NCBI GenBank assembly: GCA_041557595.1 | Contig: JBFFGE010000160.1 | Location: forward strand, 1 to 10,898 | Reading direction: 5' to 3' | Source of the DNA: JAOTYV01 sp041557595 | Lineage (GTDB): Bacteria > Pseudomonadota > Alphaproteobacteria > UBA8366 | DNA: 10,898 bases | In this document: positions 6,202 to 10,898 of the stretch, in pieces | Layout of the letters: each line of letters begins with the position of its first letter | How positions within the stretch are numbered: the stretch's first letter is position 1 | Position numbers and translations under genes: made by a program | Notes under the pieces: model-generated | Databases searched by the model: none | The model's input: only the letters and a program-made list of their open reading frames with translations | What the model was told of the DNA's origin: nothing

Positions 6202-7035
6202 TCAGGTCTTGAGGCCGTCGATGAGTTTTCCGACTTCCTCGGCGGCATCTACCGAAACCATGCCGACCGTATGATAGCCGGAATCCACGTGGTGCACCTC
6301 GCCGGTCACGCCGCGACTGAGGTCGGACAGCAGGTACAGCCCCGCATTGCCCACGTCCTCCAGCGTGACATTTCGTTTGAGCGGCGAGTTCAACTCGTTC
6401 CATTTCAGGATATACCGGAAATCGCCGATGCCCGACGCGGCAAGCGTCTTGATCGGTCCGGCCGAGATCGCATTGACCCGAATATCCTGGCCGCCGAGAT
6501 CGACCGAAAGGTAGCGGACGCTCGCTTCCAGCGCCGCCTTGGCCACGCCCATCACGTTGTAATGCGGCATGACGCGTTCCGCGCCGTAATAGGTCAGCGT
6601 GATGATGCTGCCGCCCTTGTTCATCATCTTCATCGCGCGCTGACAAACGGCGGTCAGCGTGTAACACGACACGTCCAGGGTGAGCTGAAAATTGGCCCGG
6701 GTCGTATTGACGTATTTTCCGGTGAGTTCGGTGCGGTCGGAGAAAGCGATCGCATGCACGATGAAATCCAGCGATCCCCACTTGTCGGCGAGCTGCTCGA
6801 ACAGCGCATCGATGCTCGCATCGTTGCCGGCGTCGCATTGCAGGACCATGTCGGACCCGACCGATTCCGCCAGCGGCCGAACGCGGCGCTCCAGTTGCTC
6901 GGCCTGATACGAGAAGGCAAGCTCGGCACCATGCTCAGCGAGTTTCTGCGCGATACCCCAGGCAATCGACCGGTCATTCGCAACCCCCATGATGAGGCCG
7001 CGTTTCCCTGTCATTAGCGCTTGAGCTTCAGCCAT
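6202..7035 (-). CDS. fabI: Enoyl-[acyl-carrier-protein] reductase (NADH), FabI type
   Basis: FabI reduces trans-2-enoyl-ACP in the last step of each fatty-acid elongation cycle (type II FAS, cytosol). The 277-residue SDR protein shows the FabI cofactor site GVANDRSIAWGIA (17-29), HAIAFSD (94-100), and the catalytic Tyr-x6-Lys as Y159/K166 in YNVMGVAK, with the upstream Y149/Y150 pair in TYYGAERVMPHYN. ISAGPIKTLAASGI follows, as in all FabI. At the position of E. coli Gly93, a triclosan-resistance hotspot, this protein has Ala97. This seems usual for alphaproteobacteria. The ATG at 7035 has GAGGGG about 5 nt upstream; the next Met (M8) has none. The gene is followed 18 nt later by aroC and preceded by an own promoter candidate. 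Confidence 0.97.
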   Translation of the reverse strand: MAEAQALMTGKRGLIMGVANDRSIAWGIAQKLAEHGAELAFSYQAEQLERRVRPLAESVGSDMVLQCDAGNDASIDALFEQLADKWGSLDFIVHAIAFSDRTELTGKYVNTTRANFQLTLDVSCYTLTAVCQRAMKMMNKGGSIITLTYYGAERVMPHYNVMGVAKAALEASVRYLSVDLGGQDIRVNAISAGPIKTLAASGIGDFRYILKWNELNSPLKRNVTLEDVGNAGLYLLSDLSRGVTGEVHHVDSGYHTVGMVSVDAAEEVGKLIDGLKT

Positions 7036-7071
7036 CTATACCCCTCAATAAATCCGGCGAAAGTGCGCGCC

Positions 7072-7099
7072 ATCTTATACAAGTTGCCCGACCGATCAA
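7072..7099 (-). promoter_or_regulatory. Sigma-70-like promoter candidate for fabI-aroC
   Basis: The minus strand reads TTGATC (7094-7099), 16 nt, TAAGAT (7072-7077), each 4/6 to consensus. Transcription would start near 7064, about 29 nt before the fabI ATG. The 87-nt gap between the small membrane protein and fabI leaves room for it. Alternatively fabI is transcribed from further upstream. Confidence 0.35.
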
Positions 7100-7122
7100 T
7101 GGCGCGATCACCGTTTCGGCCT

Positions 7123-7419
7123 CTATTTCCGGGCGGTGTCGCCTTCCTGATCGGGCGGCGGGATTTTTTCCATTTGCCGCATCGCACGGATCACCGCCAC
7201 GCCGACCACGGCGACGACCAGCATACCGAGAATACCGAGGACCGCCGCCGCGATCGCCCAGGCAAGACCGAAATGGAGCGCCACCAATTCACATCCGCGC
7301 CAAACGCCGAAATATCCGAGAAACGCGAGCAACCCCGCCAATCCCGCGCTATGCCGCAGCCTTGGCGCGGGCCGGCCGTTCCCGCCGGATTGGGCCCGAT
7401 TGTCCCGAGAATTCGGCAA
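7123..7419 (-). CDS. Small two-helix membrane protein, unknown function
   Basis: I do not recognise this protein. It has 98 residues if translation starts at the TTG at 7419: a polar, Arg/Asn/Gly-rich N-terminus (1-24), a hydrophobic segment at about 25-40, a second at about 52-78 (LAWIA-like Ala/Val/Leu/Gly-rich), and a charged tail ending in PPPDQEGDTARK. I prefer this start because AAGGAG lies 7 nt upstream (7427-7432). An ATG at 7479 would add 20 residues without hydrophobic or signal character, would overlap yihY by 21 bp and has no ribosome site. The GC-rich third positions and two clean hydrophobic segments support a real gene. It may be co-transcribed with fabI and aroC (87-nt gap), but no functional link can be read. 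Confidence 0.6.
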   Translation of the reverse strand: MPNSRDNRAQSGGNGRPAPRLRHSAGLAGLLAFLGYFGVWRGCELVALHFGLAWAIAAAVLGILGMLVVAVVGVAVIRAMRQMEKIPPPDQEGDTARK

Positions 7420-7449
7420 TTCACCGCTCCTTAATCCCTGCGCTATACT
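7420..7449 (+). promoter_or_regulatory. Sigma-70 promoter of yihY, possibly leaderless
   Basis: TTCACC (7420-7425, 4/6) and TATACT (7444-7449, 5/6) are 18 nt apart. The -10 box ends 9 nt before the ATG at 7459, so transcription should start at about 7456-7457, practically at the start codon. No Shine-Dalgarno precedes the ATG, which fits a leaderless message. The opposite strand of the -10 reads TAGTAT and could serve the divergent small gene, though no -35 box for it is visible. Confidence 0.5.
7427..7432 (-). promoter_or_regulatory. Ribosome site that selects a TTG start
   Basis: AAGGAG on the minus strand is 7 nt ahead of an in-frame TTG (7417-7419). It is the best ribosome site in the window and the only one that fits this reading frame. 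A GTG 3 nt nearer lies in another frame and is too close. Confidence 0.5.
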
Positions 7450-7458
7450 AGTTCCAGC

Positions 7459-8868
7459 ATGAAACAGCGCACGCCTCAAACTAAGCCGCGGTTACGCTGG
7501 CGCAAATCGCTGGTCGGCCTCCGGTCCGGCGGACGATTTCTGATGTATGTGATTCAGCGTTTCGGCTTCGATCGATGCACCGAACGCGCCGCTGCGCTGA
7601 CCTACACGTCCCTGCTCGCCATGGTGCCCTTGATCGCGATCAGCTTTGCGATTTTCGCCGCATTCCCGGCATTCCAGGAAACGCGCGGCGCCTTACAGTC
7701 CTTCGTCTTCGAGAATTTTGTCCCGGGCATCGGCACCGCGGTCTCCGGCCACATCGACCGGTTCACGCAGAAAACCGGACAGCTGACGGCGGTCGGCGTG
7801 GTGTTTCTCGGCGTTACCGCGGTGATGCTGCTGTCCTCGATCAACGGGACCTTCAATGCGATTTGGCGTGTCCATGAATCGCGGCGGCTGGTCGGCCGGC
7901 TGCTGGTCTATTGGGCGGTCCTGACGCTGTCTCCCATGTTGTTCGGCGCCAGCCTCTCGCTCTCCAGCTACCTGTTCACGGCGGCCCAGGCGTCCGGCGT
8001 CGAGCAGATTACCGGCCCGCTGACGCAGCTTGCCGGTTACGTGCCGTTGGTGTTGCAGATCATGGGCTTCTCGATCCTCTTTCTCGTCATGCCCTATTTC
8101 CCGGTGCGCCGGCGGGACGCCCTGATGGGCGGGATCGCGGCCGGTCTCCTTTTCGAACTGCTGAAAAAGGGCTTCGGTCTCTACATCAAGAGCTTTCCCA
8201 CCTACGAGACGCTCTATGGCGCGCTGGCCGCGGTGCCGATCCTGCTGGTCTGGATGTACCTCGCCTGGATCGTCGTGCTGCTCGGCGCCGAGATGACGGC
8301 GGCGATGCCGGAATGGCGCGCGGGCATGCGCCGCGTCCGGCACGAAAACCTTCCCGCCGCCCGGCTGCTGGCCGCGGCCCTTGCCATTCTCAACGCGCTG
8401 CTGGTCGTCAGCCGCACCGGGAAAGGCCTCAACGTGCGGCAATTGGTGCGGGCGGCGCCGGCGGCGCCCGATGCGGTCACCATCGCCCAGGAGCGCCTGC
8501 AGCAAGCACACTACATAACGAAGGATGAAAGCGGAGACTGGCTGATCTGCCGCGACCTCGATCTGGCGACGCTCGGCGATCTGAAACGGGAATTGGAACT
8601 GGATCTGGACATCACCGATCTTCGCTATCTACCGAAAACCGGTTGGGGCCGACGCTATGGGCAAATCATTTCGGACCTCAATAAGGCGAATGCGGAGATC
8701 ACCGGCATGACCTTGAAATCCCTGTTCGCGCCCGATAGCGAAGAGGAACTCGCGGAACTGCGCGAATTGACCGAGGATGAGGAAGACGACGGCGACCTGC
8801 CGATCACCGACCGCAAGACAAAACTCCTTGCCATATTCGGCCTGGCCGCCGCCAGCAAGTCGTCATAA
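7459..8868 (+). CDS. YihY/UPF0761-family inner-membrane protein with C-terminal extension
   Basis: The 469-residue product aligns in its first 285 residues with E. coli YihY (formerly misnamed RNase BN): TERAAALTYTSLLAMVPLIAISFAIFAAFPAF (41-72), then GVVFLGVTAVMLLSSINGTFNAIWRV (113-138), YWAVLTLSPMLFGASLSLSSYLF (151-173), MGFSILFLVMPYFPVRRRDAL (202-222), and a last pair of hydrophobic stretches to about 282 that includes YGALAAVPILLVWMYLAWI. Six or so membrane helices are expected. Molecular function in this family is unsettled. Beyond residue 297 a soluble part of about 170 residues (helical 299-318, then a winged-helix-like region to 425) ends in an acidic stretch (427-446, EEELAEL...EDEEDDGD). 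E. coli YihY lacks this extension. The ATG at 7459 has no ribosome site; the promoter 9 nt before suggests leaderless translation. The next Met is residue 29, just before the conserved region. Confidence 0.88.
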   Translation: MKQRTPQTKPRLRWRKSLVGLRSGGRFLMYVIQRFGFDRCTERAAALTYTSLLAMVPLIAISFAIFAAFPAFQETRGALQSFVFENFVPGIGTAVSGHIDRFTQKTGQLTAVGVVFLGVTAVMLLSSINGTFNAIWRVHESRRLVGRLLVYWAVLTLSPMLFGASLSLSSYLFTAAQASGVEQITGPLTQLAGYVPLVLQIMGFSILFLVMPYFPVRRRDALMGGIAAGLLFELLKKGFGLYIKSFPTYETLYGALAAVPILLVWMYLAWIVVLLGAEMTAAMPEWRAGMRRVRHENLPAARLLAAALAILNALLVVSRTGKGLNVRQLVRAAPAAPDAVTIAQERLQQAHYITKDESGDWLICRDLDLATLGDLKRELELDLDITDLRYLPKTGWGRRYGQIISDLNKANAEITGMTLKSLFAPDSEEELAELRELTEDEEDDGDLPITDRKTKLLAIFGLAAASKSS

Positions 8869-8915
8869 CACGCGAGCGGCATAGCCCCACCGCCCCCGCC
8901 AAAAAGGAGCCCGCC

Positions 8916-9614
8916 GTGGACAAGATCGATAAATGGGCCGAATTTTTGCCGACGGAAGAATTGGATACCTATCGCAAGGCGTCGTTCGGCAACAAGATCG
9001 GTTTCGGTGTGCGTCCGGCATTACTCAACGTCGACACCACCCATATGTTCGTCGATCCGGCATACAAATTGTGCGGTGCGGAGGATCCCGCCCTGATCGC
9101 CGCGCTGATACGGCTGACGTCGGCGTTTCGCGACCTGTCGCTCCCCATTTACTACAGCCGGCGCGACAACAGGGCGCATCCGACGCGGCGTGGCATCTGG
9201 AACCTGAAATTGGGCACATCCGAGGATTTCCAATATACCGACGATCCCAAGGCCGACGAGTGGCCCGACGCCTTCGCACCCACCGATCGCGACATCGTCA
9301 TCGAAAAGAACAAGCCCTCGCCGTTCTTCGAAACGCCACTCGAATCCTTCCTGCGCTATGACGGTGTGGACACGGTGGTAGTCTGCGGCGTCTCGACCAG
9401 CGGCTGTGTACGCGGCGCGGTTGCCGACGCGTTTTCCCACAATTTCCGGGTGATTGTCGTAGAAGACGCCTGCGGCGACCGCAGCGCGTCCGCCCACCGG
9501 GCCAACCTCTTCGACATGGACATGAAGTATGCCGATGTGGAGCCGCTTGACGGCGTCATCGCGGAATTGCATCGCCTGTTCGGCGCACAAACGCACAGTC
9601 TGTCCGGGGAATAG
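8916..9614 (+). CDS. Isochorismatase-family cysteine hydrolase (N-carbamoylsarcosine amidase-like)
   Basis: The 232-residue protein has the alpha/beta fold signatures of the isochorismatase-like hydrolases, cytosolic amidases acting on small amides. The triad can be placed: Asp40 (LLNVDTTHMF), Lys131 (VIEKNKPSPFFET) and the nucleophile Cys164 in VVVCGVSTSGCVRGAVADA, where the GV(S/T)TSGCVR string is typical of the N-carbamoylsarcosine amidase branch. DACGDRSASAHRANLFDMDMKYADV (184 onward) is also characteristic. The substrate cannot be read from sequence; nicotinamidase, ureidoacrylate and isochorismate members belong to the same fold. The start is GTG at 8916 with AAGGAG 6 nt upstream. It follows yihY by 47 nt on the same strand and may share its transcript. 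The last codons and stop lie within an inverted repeat, so the C-terminus may have been altered by repeat insertion. Confidence 0.88.
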   Translation: MDKIDKWAEFLPTEELDTYRKASFGNKIGFGVRPALLNVDTTHMFVDPAYKLCGAEDPALIAALIRLTSAFRDLSLPIYYSRRDNRAHPTRRGIWNLKLGTSEDFQYTDDPKADEWPDAFAPTDRDIVIEKNKPSPFFETPLESFLRYDGVDTVVVCGVSTSGCVRGAVADAFSHNFRVIVVEDACGDRSASAHRANLFDMDMKYADVEPLDGVIAELHRLFGAQTHSLSGE

Positions 9615-9654
9615 ACCATTTCTGGCTTAAATTGACTCACGTGAAATGGTCTAT
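9611..9654. repeat. Perfect 12-bp inverted repeat over a stop codon
   Basis: ATAGACCATTTC (9611-9622) and GAAATGGTCTAT (9643-9654) are exact inverse complements with a 20-nt loop. The left arm contains the TAG stop of the cysteine hydrolase gene. CTCTTTATCTTT follows the right arm, so in RNA this could act as a poor terminator. It could also be one end of the palindromic element that follows. Confidence 0.7.
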
Positions 9655-9717
9655 CTCTTTATCTTTGCGCAAATACGTCATCGCGAACCGTTTCAGTTCG
9701 CTCGGGATTTGCTCTAG
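9655..9717. repeat. REP/RIME-like palindromic element of alphaproteobacterial type
   Basis: Nested arms are visible: GCAAAT (9669-9674) with ATTTGC (9707-9712), and inside them GCGAAC (9683-9688) with GTTCGC (9696-9701) around CGTTTCA. The element is flanked by CTAG. Read on the minus strand it runs CTAGAGCAAAT ... ATTTGCG ... AAAGAGATAGA, which has the same order of blocks as the RIME-like intergenic repeats I remember from rhizobia. Membership in that family rests on memory. Copy number elsewhere in the genome cannot be seen. Confidence 0.5.
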
Positions 9718-9783
9718 ATCAATCTGCCTTTAATTGGAATCAATTAAAGGCAGAAAAGTTGATCTATTCTATAAAGCTAGAGC
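9711..9783. repeat. Second nested palindrome with a 14-bp perfect stem
   Basis: TCTGCCTTTAATTG (9723-9736) and CAATTAAAGGCAGA (9741-9754) pair perfectly around GAAT. AGATCAA (9716-9722) and TTGATCT (9759-9765) extend the stem after a 4-nt bulge, and GCTCTAG (9711-9717) matches CTAGAGC (9777-9783). It shares its left border with the preceding element. It lies between convergent genes and might terminate transcription, though no U-run follows on either strand. From 9784 to 9845 I see nothing further. Confidence 0.7.
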
Positions 9784-9845
9784 AGCGTGCGCCCAAATGG
9801 ACAACCTATCGAAAGACCACAGCTAGCGCCTCGCCAGGCCGGCGG

Positions 9846-10475
9846 TCAGGAACCGTATTTGACGCTGCATCCGTATGGACGCGTCACGCCGGGTTTGACC
9901 TGCAAGCCGGCTTTCAACTGCGCCAGCACCTGACGAACATAATTGGTGGCTTTCGGAATATCGGCTTCGTCCCAGGATGGGATGTCGTCGATCGCGCCTT
10001 GATAGGCAAGCGTACCGTCCTTGTCGACGACGAAGATATGCGGCGTCACCGCGGCCCGGTAGAGCCGGCCGATATCGCCCTTCGGATCCAGCAGGACCGC
10101 CGACGGATAGGCGCGGCGGCTTTGGGTCAGGGCGTCGGCCTCCGGCCCGGATACATGCCCCTGCATCCCCGGTGCTGACGAAATCACCGACAACCAGACA
10201 ACGCCGCCATCGGTGACGTCTTTCTGAGTGCGCTGCATGTTGTTGGAGCGGTAGTGCCTGGCGACGAACGGACAATCGTGATTGGTCCATTCGAGGACCA
10301 CGACCTTGCCCCGCATGTCGCTCAACCGGTGAGATTTCCCCGAGGAATCGATCCCGGTGAATTCCGGCGCCGGCGCGCCTACCGCCGGCGCGGCCCCGGC
10401 ATGAAACGGAAATATCGCCAGCGCGCCCGCCAACAGGGCCAAAACTGCAAAACAACGTCGTCTATCGTTAATCAT
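9846..10475 (-). CDS. Exported redoxin (AhpC/TSA, thioredoxin-fold) protein
   Basis: The 209-residue protein starts with a Sec signal peptide (MINDRRRC, then hydrophobic 9-24, likely cleavage near HAGA-AP at 28-29) and continues with a thioredoxin fold: APAPEFTGIDSSGKSHRLSDMRGKVVVLEW (35-63), the active-site-like NHDCPFVARHY (66-75), and the cis-Pro in AAVTPHIFVVDKDG (141-154). Only C68 is present in the CPFV motif, without the second Cys of CxxC. The other cysteine of the mature protein is C203 in PYGCSVKY at the C-terminus, a feature I remember from this family. It may work as a periplasmic peroxidase-like or thiol enzyme; substrate unknown. The ATG at 10475 has GGAG 7 nt upstream. A longer in-frame opening up to 10814 is not used, since it would put the signal peptide inside the protein. 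It follows the CDGSH gene by 41 nt and convergently faces the palindromes. Confidence 0.85.
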   Translation of the reverse strand: MINDRRRCFAVLALLAGALAIFPFHAGAAPAVGAPAPEFTGIDSSGKSHRLSDMRGKVVVLEWTNHDCPFVARHYRSNNMQRTQKDVTDGGVVWLSVISSAPGMQGHVSGPEADALTQSRRAYPSAVLLDPKGDIGRLYRAAVTPHIFVVDKDGTLAYQGAIDDIPSWDEADIPKATNYVRQVLAQLKAGLQVKPGVTRPYGCSVKYGS

Positions 10476-10516
10476 CGGTCGTCTCCTGCTCCTGAAAACG
10501 CTAATCCGCACCCGCC

Positions 10517-10898
10517 TTATTCGGTATCGAAGTCCAGGTCCCAGTGGGACCCGTCGCAAAACGGTTTGTTCTTTGAGCCACCGCAACGGCACAGCGTATA
10601 TTGATCGCGCGACGCCCCTTCGCCCCATTCGGCATCCTTGAGGCCGATGGCGCCGACAACGCGATACGGCCCGCCCCGGACAACCTGAATTTCCGGGTCC
10701 TGCTCCGCAGTCGCGGAGGTTTCGCCGTCGCGTGCATAGCCAAGCGCACCGGATGGACAGGCCTGAATAGTCGCGATGATGGCGTCCACCGCGGCGCCAT
10801 CGGGGTCGATCCACGGCTCCTCACCCATCCGCCACACCGACGCCAGGCGGTCGGTACAGACCCCCGCATGGGCGCACAGGGCCCGATTATCGAAGATC
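10517..10898 (-). CDS. Ferredoxin-like (DUF1271) plus CDGSH iron-sulfur protein (5' end cut by window)
   Basis: The last 126 residues are visible. The frame is open to the window edge and begins IFDNRALCAHAGVCTDRLASVW, followed by EEPWIDPDG and AIIATIQACPSGALGYA. This is the monocluster 4Fe-4S module (Fer4_19/DUF1271) with Cys in CAHAGVC and CPSGAL. The C-terminal part has a complete CDGSH motif, CRCGGSKNKPFCDGSH, with the three Cys and one His that hold a 2Fe-2S cluster. The combination of both modules in one chain is a known protein type with probable electron-transfer or cluster-handling function. A Met at the residue before GEEPWID would be too far inside the domain to be the start. The downstream redoxin gene is 41 nt away on the same strand, so a common transcript is possible. 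Confidence 0.88.
   Translation of the reverse strand, partial: IFDNRALCAHAGVCTDRLASVWRMGEEPWIDPDGAAVDAIIATIQACPSGALGYARDGETSATAEQDPEIQVVRGGPYRVVGAIGLKDAEWGEGASRDQYTLCRCGGSKNKPFCDGSHWDLDFDTE

Noticed and set aside
7693..8511. 272-codon minus-strand open frame opposite yihY
   Set aside because: It is a polar complement of the hydrophobic YihY core, without domain.
9846..10814. 322-residue version of the redoxin
   Set aside because: It would place the signal peptide 113 residues inside the protein and cover the CDGSH gene; the ATG at 10475 has a ribosome site and starts the signal peptide.

Overview
The window reads as chromosomal DNA from an alphaproteobacterium (GC-rich, roughly 60% by eye). 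The FabI and AroC sequences look alphaproteobacterial, and the palindromic repeat between 9.6 and 9.8 kb has the architecture I remember from rhizobial and related intergenic repeats. No tRNA, rRNA, CRISPR array, transposase or phage gene is visible. I would not name a genus.

Left part (1-5109), everything on the minus strand. A cyanate uptake and degradation operon runs leftward from about 4843: cynA (substrate-binding protein, 4783-3362), cynB (permease), cynD (ATPase) and cynS (cyanase, ends at 1111). The genes overlap or nearly touch, and the order equals the cynABDS operon known from cyanobacteria. The transporter imports cyanate (in some relatives also nitrite), and cyanase plus bicarbonate turns it into CO2 and ammonium, so the operon is a nitrogen-scavenging or detoxification unit. 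Its upstream region holds a good sigma-54 (-24/-12) promoter match, a 25-bp near-palindrome over the -12 element, and two tandem near-identical motifs at about -118 to -160, where enhancer-binding proteins usually sit. Downstream of cynS lies the 5' part of an OmpA-like gene whose product carries a membrane anchor and nine coiled-coil units, most of them spaced exactly 28 residues apart.

Middle part (5110-8868). aroC (chorismate synthase) and fabI (enoyl-ACP reductase) are an 18-nt-spaced pair on the minus strand, preceded by a small two-helix membrane protein that probably starts at a TTG. Divergent from it is a YihY-family membrane protein with a long C-terminal extension. Its sigma-70 promoter lies so close to the ATG that the message may be leaderless, and the promoter shares bases with the small gene's start site.

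Right part (8869-10898). An isochorismatase-type cysteine hydrolase on the plus strand follows yihY by 47 nt. Its stop codon lies inside a perfect 12-bp inverted repeat that begins an approximately 170-bp patchwork of palindromes. Convergent to it are an exported redoxin and, at the window edge, a partial ferredoxin-like/CDGSH iron-sulfur protein, both on the minus strand.

The items that most merit checking are the 28-residue periodic OmpA-like protein, the apparent sigma-54 control of the cyanate operon, and the compact divergent promoter at 7417-7461.
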